Below, piece by piece: positions 17,140-26,587 of a stretch of 64,000 bases of DNA. The stretch comes from an uncultured Methanobrevibacter sp. Lineage in GTDB: Archaea > Methanobacteriota > Methanobacteria > Methanobacteriales > Methanobacteriaceae. The translations under genes were made by a program, and so were the position numbers. The notes under the pieces were generated by a model. It had not been told where the DNA came from, did no database searches, and saw only the letters and a program-made list of their open reading frames with translations. Positions within the stretch are counted from its first letter, which is position 1, and every line of letters starts with the position of its first letter. The stretch lies in contig ONQL01000003.1 in NCBI GenBank assembly GCA_900319985.1, forward strand, positions 7,053 to 71,052. Direction: 5' to 3'.

Positions 17140-17862
17140 ATGTGGGATACAACTAAAGATTATAGAATTTTAGTAGCAAGCAAAGCAAGAGAAAATTATT
17201 TGAATCTTATTCCAACAGCATCATTCAGAGGAAGCTGGAATAAAAAACAAGCTATTGATTTGGGCAAACAGATGAATAGTGATTTTCAATCATTAACATA
17301 TTCATATTTAGAAGGAGACGAATTGGTTAACTCTCCCGATGTTGCAGCCCTAAAAGAAAAAGCTGAAAGAATTATTGAATACTTAGGCGGTCCAGACTGG
17401 AACAAAAAATTTTTAAGCAACGCACCTAAAGAAGACCGGGAAAAGACTCAGGAAAACATTGCAAAAGTAAGATTCTTTTTAGATACAATCATAGGCCTAA
17501 AAGATCGTTTGGCATTAGGCCCAATCAATGATCCGATAATGGGAGTTGATATTAAAGTTGGAGAAGTTATGAGTGTTACTGCCCATCCGAAAAACGATAA
17601 ACTCATGCTCTGTAATGTGAACTTGGGAAAACGTGCAATTACCGTAGTTACCAATGATTTAAATGTTAAAGATGAAAATAAAGTTGGAGTTTCCCTACTT
17701 CCACCGCAGGCATTTAGCGACATTGTAAGTGAAGGAATGTTTCTTGGTATGAATGGAAGTATCCTCAAAGACGTTGAAGGTGAACTTGGCCAAATGCCTA
17801 AAGGAATTCCTATGGAATCCCTTAACGAAACCCGTAACCTTGTTGAAAACTATTTAAAATAA
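17140..17862 (+). CDS. tRNA-binding (EMAP-II/MetRS-beta type) domain protein
   Basis: A 240-aa protein. The C-terminal 110 residues are an OB-fold tRNA-binding domain of the Arc1p/EMAP-II/MetRS-beta class (VDIKVGEVMSVTAHPKNDKLMLCNVNLG, VSLLPPQAFSDIVSEGMFLG). The N-terminal 120 residues are helical and specific to this archaeal family. It probably helps deliver tRNA to a synthetase, perhaps MetRS, as a trans-acting factor. AGAGGAC precedes the ATG. Transcription ends at a hairpin overlapping the stop. Confidence 0.85.
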   Translation: MWDTTKDYRILVASKARENYLNLIPTASFRGSWNKKQAIDLGKQMNSDFQSLTYSYLEGDELVNSPDVAALKEKAERIIEYLGGPDWNKKFLSNAPKEDREKTQENIAKVRFFLDTIIGLKDRLALGPINDPIMGVDIKVGEVMSVTAHPKNDKLMLCNVNLGKRAITVVTNDLNVKDENKVGVSLLPPQAFSDIVSEGMFLGMNGSILKDVEGELGQMPKGIPMESLNETRNLVENYLK

Positions 17863-17882
17863 GTTTAAATACTTATTTTTTA
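17857..17882 (+). terminator. hairpin and T tract after the tRNA-binding protein gene
   Basis: AAATAAGT and ACTTATTT form an 8-bp stem around a six-base loop and run into a T tract. The left arm contains the stop codon at 17860. Confidence 0.6.
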
Positions 17883-19292
17883 TCTTAAATTTAAACCAAT
17901 CAATTTTGTTTTTGTCATTTCTTCAACGGCATATTTTATTCCTTCTTTTCCTACACCACTATTTTTAAATCCGCCGAACGGCATATTGTCAGTTCTGAAT
18001 GTAGACTGTTTATTTATGAATACTGTTCCTGCCTCAATTTCCTGTGCACATTTCATTGCATTTGCATAGTCTGAAGTAAATACTCCTGCTTGAAGGCCGT
18101 AATCTGTATCATTAGCAACATCAATAGCTTCCTGAACAGAATTAACGCGAATGATTGGAGCAACAGGACCAAATGTTTCAAAAGCAACCAAATCCATATC
18201 CATAACTACATTATCAACAACTGTAGCTTCATAAAATGCCCCATCACGATTACCGCCAGTCAGTATTTTTGCACCCTCACCAACAGCATTGTTTACTGTT
18301 TCCTCAACCTGAATTGCTGCCTTTTCAGAAATCAGTGTTCCAAGAGTTGTTTTGCTATCCAAGGGATTTCCCATAACAAACTTTTCAGTTTCGCTGACTA
18401 GCCTGTTACAGAATTCATCAGCTATTTCATCCTCTATGATTATCCTTTTGACACCCATACACACTTGACCAGCATTTAAAAATGCACCATTGATAACTCC
18501 TTTAACGGCCTTGTCAATGTCGGCATCCTTTAAAACAACCATAGGATCATTTCCACCAAGTTCCAAAGTTACCTTTTTCATGCCTGCCTTTTGAGATATC
18601 ATCATCCCGGTTGTAACGCTTCCCGTAAATGAAATTTTATTAATTTCCGGAGATGTCACCAAATAATCTCCTATTTCTGAACCATATCCAGTCACAGTGT
18701 TTACAACACCATCTGGAAATTCCTCATCCAACAACTCACAAAATTTCATGACTGTTAAAGGCGCTTCTGTTGGGGGCTTTACAATTACTGTATTCTTACA
18801 TGCGATTGCAGGTGCAATTTTATGTATTGTTAAGTTCAATGGATAATTGAATGGTGTTATGGCCGCAACAACACCTAATGGAAGTCTTTGAGTGAATGCA
18901 AAAAATCCTTTTCCATTTAACCCAGCATCCAGAGGAACGCTTTCACCATATACCCTTTTTGCCTCTTCGGCAGCCAGTTTAAGTGTTTCAATGGATCGGT
19001 CTAGTTCCACCAATGATTCATTAATCGGCTTTCCAACTTCCAGGCTCAACAATTCTGCAAAGTCAGTTCTGTTTTGCCTTAATTTGTCAACGACATTGAA
19101 TAATTTATTGGATATTTTGAAGGCTGACATTTCAGCCAAATCCTTTTTTGCAATATTTGCCTGCTGAATTGCCAAATCTGCAGTTTGTCTATGGGCAATT
19201 GGAACCATATCAATTATTTCACCATCATAAGGATTTTTAACTTCCTGTAAATCTTCACTTGAAATGTGTTTTCCACCAATTAGCATGTCCAT
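17880..19292 (-). CDS. aldehyde dehydrogenase (lactaldehyde dehydrogenase-like)
   Basis: A 470-aa NAD(P)-dependent aldehyde dehydrogenase. Visible are the cofactor-binding ITPFNYPLNLTIHKIAPA and FTGSVTTGMMIS, the catalytic Glu in TLELGGNDPMVVL and the catalytic Cys in FLNAGQVCMGVKR. C-terminal signatures are FETFGPVAPI and MPFGGFKNSGVGKEG. In Methanobacteriales and Methanococcales such enzymes are usually annotated as lactaldehyde dehydrogenase, a source of lactate for coenzyme F420 (CofA); a non-phosphorylating glyceraldehyde-3-phosphate dehydrogenase is the alternative. Transcribed alone, divergent from the TMEM175-like pair. Confidence 0.9.
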   Translation of the reverse strand: MDMLIGGKHISSEDLQEVKNPYDGEIIDMVPIAHRQTADLAIQQANIAKKDLAEMSAFKISNKLFNVVDKLRQNRTDFAELLSLEVGKPINESLVELDRSIETLKLAAEEAKRVYGESVPLDAGLNGKGFFAFTQRLPLGVVAAITPFNYPLNLTIHKIAPAIACKNTVIVKPPTEAPLTVMKFCELLDEEFPDGVVNTVTGYGSEIGDYLVTSPEINKISFTGSVTTGMMISQKAGMKKVTLELGGNDPMVVLKDADIDKAVKGVINGAFLNAGQVCMGVKRIIIEDEIADEFCNRLVSETEKFVMGNPLDSKTTLGTLISEKAAIQVEETVNNAVGEGAKILTGGNRDGAFYEATVVDNVVMDMDLVAFETFGPVAPIIRVNSVQEAIDVANDTDYGLQAGVFTSDYANAMKCAQEIEAGTVFINKQSTFRTDNMPFGGFKNSGVGKEGIKYAVEEMTKTKLIGLNLR

Positions 19293-19344
19293 CTTATCAC
19301 CTTTTTAATTAATATTTTATACTAAAAATTATAAATATTATTTT

Positions 19345-19926
19345 ATGGAAACAAACAGATTTGAAACATTTTTTGATGCAATAATTGCAATTATCATAAC
19401 TGTTTTAGTTTTAAAAATACCTCAACCAGCATCACCAACACTTGAGGCAGTTTTAGAGTTACAATCAGTTTATGCCGCTTATTTCATTAGTTTTTTAATA
19501 TTATACAATATCTGGTATGCCAACCATAACCTGTTCCAAGTTGTCGACAATATTGACAACACCACAGTTTGGATTTATGGAATAATGACATTTTTCATAT
19601 CCTTGCTTCCCTATTTTACAATATGGCTGGCCAGGAATGTTTATTCAATTCCCACCGAGACAATGTTCGGAGTGATTTTTATTGTAACACATATCCTGCA
19701 CACATTAGCAACCAAGGCAATATATAAAAGTAATCCATATAATAAAAAGCTGCAGGCTCTGAATAATGATTCATATCTGTTAAACCTGCCAGTCATCATA
19801 CTGATTATTGGATTTATCCTAACATACACAGTTTACATTCCAGGAATTTATGTCTGCTGCCTAATTTCCATCGTATTGTGGATATTAATAGGCAGATTTG
19901 TAAAGGAGGAGGACAATGGAAACTGA
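19345..19926 (+). CDS. TMEM175/DUF1211 family membrane protein, copy 1
   Basis: A 193-aa integral membrane protein with six predicted helices. It starts with the family signature METNRFETFFDAIIAIIITVLVL, containing the RFxxFFDAxxAI pore-lining motif of TMEM175-type potassium channels. Bacterial and archaeal members form tetrameric potassium channels. The second gene of the pair begins 11 bases before this one ends, with GGAGGAC as ribosome binding site inside this gene, so the two are coupled. No SD is visible for copy 1; an A-T rich TATA-like stretch sits 25 bases upstream, so it may be leaderless. Confidence 0.88.
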   Translation: METNRFETFFDAIIAIIITVLVLKIPQPASPTLEAVLELQSVYAAYFISFLILYNIWYANHNLFQVVDNIDNTTVWIYGIMTFFISLLPYFTIWLARNVYSIPTETMFGVIFIVTHILHTLATKAIYKSNPYNKKLQALNNDSYLLNLPVIILIIGFILTYTVYIPGIYVCCLISIVLWILIGRFVKEEDNGN

Positions 19927-20475
19927 ACGATTTGAAGCTTTAATCGATGCTATTCTAGCAATAATAATAACAATCATTGTATTGGAAATTCCTTTAGCAT
20001 CCACCGGGAGCTGGGAAGCATTATTCGAATTAAAATATGAATTTATAATTTATGCAATAAGTTTTATTGTATGTTTCAACTTCTGGAACTTCAACAACAA
20101 CCTATTCAGCCTATCAATAAAATCAATTCAAAAGTCATCTGGACTATGGGACTGACATTGTTTGTATTTTCACTGCTTCCTTATCTGACAACATTCGTTG
20201 CTGAAAATTTCTATGTATTCTTCCCACAGTTTCTATACGGATTAAGCTTTATTGTGACTGCCATCCTTTCTAAAATCATATCCGTATTTTTAAAGGAATC
20301 CGATCCAGGAAATGTTGCACTGCAAATGGCTTTAGAAAAAGATTATATTTTTTTAATTACTATTGTTTTGGTAGTGATTGGAATGATAATCGGCTATCTT
20401 GCATATCCCCCTGCAGTAATAATATCCTGTTTGATATCAATTATTGTAATATGGATTGTTCCAAAAGCCCATTGA
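19916..20475 (+). pseudogene. TMEM175/DUF1211 family membrane protein, copy 2, frameshifted
   Basis: Paralogue of the preceding gene (METERFEALIDAILAIIITIIVLEI at the start). The reading frame breaks near 20105-20115: the first frame stops at 20155 after a nonsense tail, while homology to copy 1 (VIWTMGLTLFVFSLLPYLTTF, matching VWIYGIMTFFISLLPYFTIW) continues in the minus-one frame to 20475. A one-base deletion around CAGCCTATC explains this. The intact protein would be about 186 aa. It is either a recent pseudogene, an assembly error, or a programmed minus-one shift; no strong slippery heptamer is seen. Confidence 0.75.
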
Positions 20476-20483
20476 TAACGGAA

Positions 20484-21344
20484 TTACCCAATTATCTCTT
20501 TTTTCATTTCCTTAAATGCATTTTTTGCTTCAGGTATGGGGAACAATGGATAAATGTGAAACAGCCCTTTACCAACGATAAAACGGACATCAACACCACT
20601 TTCCTTTAGATTTTGAACATATTTTTCAATATCTTTATAAAAAATTTCATTATCGCCTGCAAAAATTAGTGTTTTTGCCAGTCCTTCATTATTGCCAAAA
20701 ATAGGACTTACCCGATAATCCTTTACATCCAGATTGCCTGCCCATGCCTTTCCAATTTCCCTCAAACCAACTTCGCCTAAAATCGGGTCATCTTTACTGT
20801 TATATGGAGAGTTGCTCATTGAAATGTCGACCCATGGAGAGAATGTGACAATATGGTCCGGCTGCGGCAAATCAACAGTCTTAATATATTGGCAGAAGGA
20901 CAGGACAAATCCCCCACCTGCAGAGTCTCCCATCAAAGTGATATTGCCTTTTGAAATTAGTTTTTTATATAACTCAGTAATCAGCACAAAAGTTTCATCC
21001 ACATTATGCAAAGGAGCTAGCGGGTAAACGGGTGCAAGCACATATGCTCCTAATTTTCGTGACATCAGCATGCAATATAAATAATGTTGCCAGTTAATTT
21101 CATTGACATAAGCTCCACCATGTATGTAAAGGATTGTATTTTTAGCATTTTTATCACCAAAAGTGAAGACTTCCATGCCATTGAAATTTATGCTTTTGAA
21201 AATACTCTTTGGAGGCTTAGCATCTTTGTTTAATCTGTCCTCCAGGAATTGATTAATTTCTTCTAAAGAATCCATATACTTTGGCTTGGTGGACTTTAAA
21301 ATAGATTCCTCCATTTTTGCTATAATTGATTTTTGATTAGGCAT
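20484..21344 (-). CDS. alpha/beta hydrolase, hormone-sensitive lipase-type esterase
   Basis: About 286 aa. The oxyanion-hole motif YIHGGAYVNE, the nucleophile elbow LMGDSAGGGFV, the Asp region GDNEIFYKDIE and the final His in GLFHIYPLF give a complete catalytic set for the HSL/acetyl-esterase family. It hydrolyses a short ester or acyl group; the substrate is unknown. The frame is open to an ATG at 21365, but the ATG at 21344 preceded by GAG at the spacing used elsewhere is preferred. No signal peptide, so cytoplasmic. Confidence 0.85.
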   Translation of the reverse strand: MPNQKSIIAKMEESILKSTKPKYMDSLEEINQFLEDRLNKDAKPPKSIFKSINFNGMEVFTFGDKNAKNTILYIHGGAYVNEINWQHYLYCMLMSRKLGAYVLAPVYPLAPLHNVDETFVLITELYKKLISKGNITLMGDSAGGGFVLSFCQYIKTVDLPQPDHIVTFSPWVDISMSNSPYNSKDDPILGEVGLREIGKAWAGNLDVKDYRVSPIFGNNEGLAKTLIFAGDNEIFYKDIEKYVQNLKESGVDVRFIVGKGLFHIYPLFPIPEAKNAFKEMKKEIIG

Positions 21345-21398
21345 AATAATTAACTCAATGAACATTATGTTTTTAAAAACATATAATTTTTTGCAACG

Positions 21399-21581
21399 TT
21401 ACCTAAAATAATTGCCCAAACTATGCAATTGTGAATTGAATTGCCTAAACTCTCTTGATTCAATTTCACCACTCAAATCAGATACATAAGTATTGTACAT
21501 ATAAATGGCCAGCAAGACCACAACCATGATTCCTCCAAACAGCAGTATGAATTCCGCTGAAGTCTGTCCCTTGTTATCCAT
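21399..21581 (-). CDS. class III signal peptide pilin-like protein
   Basis: A 60-aa type IV pilin-like subunit. The short N-terminus MDNKGQTSAEFILLFGG carries the class III signal motif, KGQ followed by a hydrophobic stretch with Glu at +5 (QTSAE), which is cut by an EppA-type peptidase after the Gly. A 20-residue hydrophobic helix follows, then a polar tail. The ATG overlaps the stop of the tadC-like gene (TGATG) with GGGAGG just upstream. Very short, so it may be a minor pilin or platform-associated subunit. Confidence 0.85.
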   Translation of the reverse strand: MDNKGQTSAEFILLFGGIMVVVLLAIYMYNTYVSDLSGEIESREFRQFNSQLHSLGNYFR

Positions 21582-22507
21582 CAAAAACCTCCCATAAAAA
21601 GACTTCCACCAAAAGTAGTTATCAGATAAAAAATACCAAAAGATGCTGCCGACAGAGGAAGTGAAAATTTAATTCCCTTTTTAAACTCACCATACATTAT
21701 CAGGCTAATTATGAAACCAACCAAAATGGAGTGAATAATCAGATATATTTCACCTGCAACAGGGGCAGTTAAAATGATTTCGGACTCCATGCCATAATTT
21801 TGCATGAATTGTGAATAAACTCCAACCATTCCAATTGCAAATGGAGTTGCAACAATCGCTGAAATTAAAAGAAACATTACAGACATAGTAACAGTAGATT
21901 TTCTCTCACGTTTCAAGGCAAGCAAATCCCTCAAATCATCTGAAACTTCAAAAAGCACATTAGAAATGCTTGACCCACTTCTACGACCTTCCAAAATAAT
22001 ATCAAAAATCCGTTCCAATTCACGAGATTTCAAACGTTTGCTCATTGCTCTCCAGGCATCGTCAAAATTGCGACCCATACGAATTTCTATTATTGTACGC
22101 CTCATCTCGTCATAAAGCGGACCTTCACCATACTGTGACATATCCTCCATGGCGTTTTCGAAACTTAAACCTACCTGAAGCATGCTTGAAAGCTGTCTTA
22201 AAAAGTCAGGAGCTGTTTTTTCAATTTCCTGTGCCCGTTTTTCCTGCTGGACAACAACATATGTGAAAAGACCAGGAAATATAAAAAATGGCAAGATTAA
22301 CACCGACATTGGCAGGTTTTGAAGGGCCAATGTTATTGCCAAAGGAATTTCTGACATTATGATGAAAATTATAAGTATAGCTAAAACTTTACTTGCATCA
22401 GTAAAAATAGCACCACTCAACAAAAATTCTTGTAATTTTGATAAATACTTTTCAGGAATAATATTGTCCAAAAATATTGCTAAATCATCAATTATTTTAA
22501 ATTTCAT
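21581..22507 (-). CDS. TadC-like type IV pilus assembly membrane platform protein
   Basis: A 308-aa protein with a type II secretion F/TadC domain: two N-terminal helices, the cytoplasmic bundle with FLRQLSSMLQVGLSFENAMEDMSQ and DDAWRAMSKRLKSRELERIFD, and two or more C-terminal helices. It serves as the inner-membrane platform for an archaeal pilus. Partner ATPase and prepilin peptidase genes are not in the window. It is co-transcribed with the pilin-like gene. A TATA-like TTTATATTG lies about 25 bases upstream of the ATG, suggesting a leaderless mRNA. Confidence 0.87.
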   Translation of the reverse strand: MKFKIIDDLAIFLDNIIPEKYLSKLQEFLLSGAIFTDASKVLAILIIFIIMSEIPLAITLALQNLPMSVLILPFFIFPGLFTYVVVQQEKRAQEIEKTAPDFLRQLSSMLQVGLSFENAMEDMSQYGEGPLYDEMRRTIIEIRMGRNFDDAWRAMSKRLKSRELERIFDIILEGRRSGSSISNVLFEVSDDLRDLLALKRERKSTVTMSVMFLLISAIVATPFAIGMVGVYSQFMQNYGMESEIILTAPVAGEIYLIIHSILVGFIISLIMYGEFKKGIKFSLPLSAASFGIFYLITTFGGSLFMGGF

Positions 22508-22676
22508 AGAATAAAATTAGATTTTAAACAATATAAATTGTTGGTTATTTTTTAAATCAATTTTAAAAGATAAAAACAATATAAAATTTAGTTTGTAAAA
22601 TCTTGAAAAATTAAAACTTAAAATCTGCTCGAATTCCACATATTTTTGCTAGAGTTCAATAATCCACATTATTCAA

Positions 22677-24110
22677 TCATCTTCTGAATATTTCAAAAAT
22701 GGCTCTTAAGGTAATCAATACAGGATAGATTTCCAATCTTCCAGTCAGCATATTGAACATACCTGCAATTTTCAACGGCCAATCCAAGGATTGTGATATC
22801 TGACCTATCTCCAAACCAATATTACCCTGCATAGAAATAGTGAAAAATAATGAATCGAATGTATCATGACCGTACAAACATAACAATGACCATGAAATTA
22901 AAATAAGTATCAAATAAATAGCTATATATATTCCGCTTTGTTCCACAAGATTTTCAGAAATTTTTTCACCTGAACGATTCAAAGGAACAACACTACCTTG
23001 AGGATACCATATTTCACGTATATTCCTATATATTCCTTTAAAAAATGCAATAATTCTCATTAATTTAATTGCACCTACTGTAGAACCAGTAGAACCCCCA
23101 ATAAGCATCAGTACCATTATAATGAATATCGAAAATGCTGGCCATCCACCCATTACAGTTGAACTCTGAATACTGGCACCAGTTGTAGTGATTGCGGAAA
23201 CTACAACAAATAAAATGTCCATCGGAACAATATATGAAGTCAAATATATCAATAGAAATGCAACTGCAATTAAAGCTATCATGAGTCTAAATTGCACATC
23301 ATTAATCAATGACCTGCCCCTTGTCCGGATAAATTTGAAGTGAACCAAGAAACTTGTTGCACCCAATATCATTATAATCATTGTAACAAAATAAATCATG
23401 TTGTTTTGATAAAATCCGATGTTTGCATTTTTTACACTCATACCTCCGGTCGAAATAATGCAAAATGTATTGCAGACAGAATCAAAAATAGGCATCCCCA
23501 CAAGCAAGTATAAAATAATTCCAAAAATTGTTAAAATCAAATAAATTTTAAGAGTGTGTTCGATTGTTGTTTTGATAGAAGGTTTAATACGATCTTCACG
23601 AGCTTCAGAAAGATATAATTTTGATGATACTACACCGGGCTTTGATATGGCAAATATAATCATGACAATTATTCCCAAACCACCAACCCACTGTTGCAAT
23701 GCTCTAAAAAACAATATACTATAAGGCAATATTTCAACATCAGGATATATTGTGATTCCACTTCCAGTTAATGCAGACATGCATTCAAAAATACTGTCTA
23801 TCATACTTAGGCCAGTTATAAAATGAAGTATCGAACCGCAAATGAAGCTTGCCCATACCCATGTTAATGTAGACACCATCATCGCATGCTTTAAACGCAT
23901 TTTATTAACATCATATTTCTTTAAAGCTTCAACAAAAACTACTCCAAATAAAATAGAAATCAGCGCAAGCATGATAAAAATTATTGCATTAAATTCTAGA
24001 TATATCAAATCAACTATAATTGGAACCAAACACAGCACGCCAATCCCAATCATCAGAAATCCCATATTCCTAGCAACAACCAATAGGTCGCTTTTATTAA
24101 TATACCTCAT
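22677..24110 (-). CDS. trkH: Trk-type potassium transporter membrane subunit
   Basis: A 477-aa polytopic protein of the TrkH/KtrB family, with the four membrane-pore-membrane repeats marked by selectivity-loop segments ALTGSGITIYP, IISTGGMSVKN, ITTTGASIQSS and ISMQGNIGLEIG. LIGGSTGSTVGAIKLMR is another family signature. It imports K+ and normally needs a TrkA NAD-binding subunit, which is not adjacent. A 205-base A-T rich region upstream holds the promoter. Transcribed alone. Confidence 0.95.
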   Translation of the reverse strand: MRYINKSDLLVVARNMGFLMIGIGVLCLVPIIVDLIYLEFNAIIFIMLALISILFGVVFVEALKKYDVNKMRLKHAMMVSTLTWVWASFICGSILHFITGLSMIDSIFECMSALTGSGITIYPDVEILPYSILFFRALQQWVGGLGIIVMIIFAISKPGVVSSKLYLSEAREDRIKPSIKTTIEHTLKIYLILTIFGIILYLLVGMPIFDSVCNTFCIISTGGMSVKNANIGFYQNNMIYFVTMIIMILGATSFLVHFKFIRTRGRSLINDVQFRLMIALIAVAFLLIYLTSYIVPMDILFVVVSAITTTGASIQSSTVMGGWPAFSIFIIMVLMLIGGSTGSTVGAIKLMRIIAFFKGIYRNIREIWYPQGSVVPLNRSGEKISENLVEQSGIYIAIYLILILISWSLLCLYGHDTFDSLFFTISMQGNIGLEIGQISQSLDWPLKIAGMFNMLTGRLEIYPVLITLRAIFEIFRR

Positions 24111-24291
24111 GCATTTAACCTAATAATATTTATCAATTAGATATTGAATAAATCAACATATAAATATTATAGTAAATAAAATATTACAAAAAATAAGTAC
24201 AATACGAACAAAACCATCATTAATTTTTAAAATACAATACGGAAATTACAAAATAAAACATTTTATATATTACTAGCAAACTAATTAATTG

Positions 24292-24340
24292 AAAAAAAAG
24301 AAAATAACGGTTTATTCATATATCAGAGTATAATAAACCG
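24292..24340 (-). terminator. hairpin and T tract after DUF4013 gene
   Basis: On the minus strand CGGTTTATT and AATAAACCG form a 9-bp stem with a 15-base loop. The left arm lies within the last codons of the gene and the right arm is followed by a T-rich run. Confidence 0.5.
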
Positions 24341-25026
24341 GTTGCTCTAGCAGTGAAGAAGGTAATGTAAACACCTAAAATACCAATTAATATTCCTCCA
24401 ATGACAGTATTCCATCGATTAATAAAACCTACAATAACAAATAATGCCAATGAAATTACTGTAATCACAACAATGAACAATATAAGTTTTACAACACCAA
24501 CTTTAGAAATATCTCCGATAGCTTCACCAATTGAGAGCGCATCCACCAAATCTTCAGTTTTAGCCAATCTGCATTGACCCATAAACAATGCCAACGCAAA
24601 TATAACCGCTACGATGATTGTAAGTATCAAAGATAACCAGTGCTGGAAGATTATTGCTAAAATCGCACTGATGATTATTGGAATAATCATATAAACAAGA
24701 GTTACAACAAAATATTTGATACCGTTGACAAATTGTCTTACCAAATCAATTTCAGGAGCTCCACTGCTCCTTTCAATACCATACTTTATAATGTCCAATT
24801 CATAACCGGAAATAAAGAACCATACAAAGAAAGCAACAATGATTCCAATAATTCCAGATCCAATAACAATTAAAAGATTATCAGCATTAACACCAACCAT
24901 CATTCCGGCGATAGTTCCAGCGACTGCAATTCCTAGAATAATTCCCAGTATAAGATATATTACGAATGCTTTAATGTTTTGAAATGGATAAACTAAAGCA
25001 TCACTAAATATTTCACCTAATTCCAT
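24316..25026 (-). CDS. DUF4013 membrane protein
   Basis: A 236-aa membrane protein with about six helices, beginning MELGEIFSDALVYPFQNIKAF and ending in ITFFTARATGLLYSDI, features I associate with the DUF4013 family common in Methanobrevibacter. Between helices 2 and 3 are YELDIIKYGIERSSGAPEID and the amphipathic region LVRQFVNGIKYFVV. Function unknown. AGGTGAA precedes the ATG. A stem-loop with a T tract overlaps its 3' end. Confidence 0.78.
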   Translation of the reverse strand: MELGEIFSDALVYPFQNIKAFVIYLILGIILGIAVAGTIAGMMVGVNADNLLIVIGSGIIGIIVAFFVWFFISGYELDIIKYGIERSSGAPEIDLVRQFVNGIKYFVVTLVYMIIPIIISAILAIIFQHWLSLILTIIVAVIFALALFMGQCRLAKTEDLVDALSIGEAIGDISKVGVVKLILFIVVITVISLALFVIVGFINRWNTVIGGILIGILGVYITFFTARATGLLYSDI

Positions 25027-25175
25027 CTTTGTTCACCTTTAAAAATTTAATAAATCCTCAAATTAATGATAATGAAATTTATAATAAAAACAATATTTAT
25101 ATATTTTGAAAACCTCGAAAAATTATATATAAACTTAAAAGAAAAATATAATTAATTAAATTTGGAGAAAATTTA

Positions 25176-26219
25176 ATGAGTGAAAATAGAGTTGAATGGA
25201 TTGACTTTGTACGTGCAATTGCAATATTAACCGTTCTGTATATCCATGCAACAGATGGTATTTACATAATATCATCCGATGCGATAATGAATTATACCAT
25301 TTATTCTAGAATATTTAATTTTGCATCTCTTTTTATTGGACGTATAGGGGTCCCATTCTTTTTAATGATTACAGGTTACTTATTATTGGATAGGTCATAT
25401 AACGATGAGCGTGTCCGTAAGTTTTGGAGCAAAAACTGTAAAGGACTGATTATAGTTACAGTAATCTGGTCTGTCATCTATGCAATCAGTTTACAGTTTA
25501 TTACCATTGGAAGCAGTCAGATTAACGTTTCTGAAGCTGGAAATTTATTCTTTAGCCATATGTGGTATATGCCTATGATTATTGGAATGTATCTTTCAAT
25601 GCCATTTGTATCAAGCGCATTAGAAAAATTTTCCCCAAGAACAATTTACCAAGCGACAATCGTATTTACACTTTTAGCATTCTTACTACCATTCATCACA
25701 GTTATATTGTCAATGCATGGCATCCAAAATGTCAATATCCAATATTGTCTTGGATTTAGTGGTGGAGTTTATGGTATCTACATCATCTTAGGATATTTAG
25801 TCAAAAAAGGATTATTTAAAAAATATTCCTCCAAACTCATGGGATTGATTGTACTGGTATCATTTTTAATATGTGTATTGTTCCAATACTATTCATTCAC
25901 AAAAGGATATGAATTCTTCTTATGGTATGAATTCCCATTTGTTTTAACTGGATCCTTTGCACTGTTTGAATTATGCTCAAGAATGGGAAAAGTTAGAGCA
26001 TTCCCATTAGTTAGCTTTTTATCAAAATACTCTTTTGCAGTATTTTTAGTGCACAACCTATTCAGATTGCCATTGCTTCCAATTGTTGTTGAACTACCAT
26101 TTACAGAACCTGTTAAAGCAATCATCCTTTGGATTCTATTAATAATATTCAGCTACATTGCTGTAGTAATAATATATAGAATTCCTAAATTTGGAAAGTT
26201 TATATTATATATGAGATAA
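25176..26219 (+). CDS. membrane acyltransferase, acyltransferase-3 family
   Basis: A 347-aa protein with about ten membrane helices of the OafA/WecH family that acylates surface or envelope polysaccharides. The N-terminus carries the family signature RVEWIDFVRAIAILTVLYIH with the conserved Arg and the catalytic-type His. GVPFFLMITGYLLLDRS and the C-terminal YSFAVFLVHNLF are also diagnostic. GGAGAAAATTTA precedes the ATG at good spacing. Transcription ends at a hairpin that covers the stop codon. Acceptor unknown, perhaps pseudomurein or glycan modification. Confidence 0.88.
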   Translation: MSENRVEWIDFVRAIAILTVLYIHATDGIYIISSDAIMNYTIYSRIFNFASLFIGRIGVPFFLMITGYLLLDRSYNDERVRKFWSKNCKGLIIVTVIWSVIYAISLQFITIGSSQINVSEAGNLFFSHMWYMPMIIGMYLSMPFVSSALEKFSPRTIYQATIVFTLLAFLLPFITVILSMHGIQNVNIQYCLGFSGGVYGIYIILGYLVKKGLFKKYSSKLMGLIVLVSFLICVLFQYYSFTKGYEFFLWYEFPFVLTGSFALFELCSRMGKVRAFPLVSFLSKYSFAVFLVHNLFRLPLLPIVVELPFTEPVKAIILWILLIIFSYIAVVIIYRIPKFGKFILYMR

Positions 26220-26245
26220 TCAAATATTATCTCTTTTTATTTTTG
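26213..26245 (+). terminator. hairpin and T tract after acyltransferase gene
   Basis: GAGATAAT and ATTATCTC form a perfect 8-bp stem around CAAAT, followed at once by TTTTTATTTTT. The left arm contains the stop codon. Confidence 0.7.
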
Positions 26246-26587
26246 ATATTAAAATTAGAAATTTTCACCAGTTGACCTGAGAAACTGTGAAAATGCTAAA
26301 AATAATTATTAATCTCTTTTTAAATTTTTGTAATGCTGTCCAACAACTATTGACAAAACTAATATGCTCATCGAACTTATGTGAAGTTAACCCATTCATA
26401 ACACAATTTAAAATTATAACCTTTTCTAAATTTAATCCAAAAATAATAATATTAACTAAAAGAAATATAATCTTAGCATTCATATTACATCCCATTTTAC
26501 AAATTTTCGTAAAAATTTTTAAGGAAGTAATACATAAATTTAATTAATAAAAATTAAAACTTTTAAATTATTTTAGTCGTGATTAAA
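26246..26587. other. gene-poor stretch, nothing convincing
   Basis: About 340 bases between the acyltransferase terminator and the STAS gene. Two overlapping open frames on opposite strands (76 and 86 codons) are rich in Ile, Lys and Phe and lack ribosome binding sites, so I do not call them genes. The final 40 bases carry a TATA-like TTTAAATTA before the STAS gene. I see no tRNA or structured RNA here. Confidence 0.5.

Noticed and set aside
19916..20475. Programmed minus-one frameshift in the second TMEM175-like gene
   Set aside because: No convincing slippery heptamer or downstream structure was seen; a simple one-base deletion explains the break, though it cannot be excluded.
26265..26547. 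Two overlapping open frames on opposite strands (76 and 86 codons)
   Set aside because: A-T rich, no ribosome binding site, no recognisable domain; chance frames are expected in such composition.
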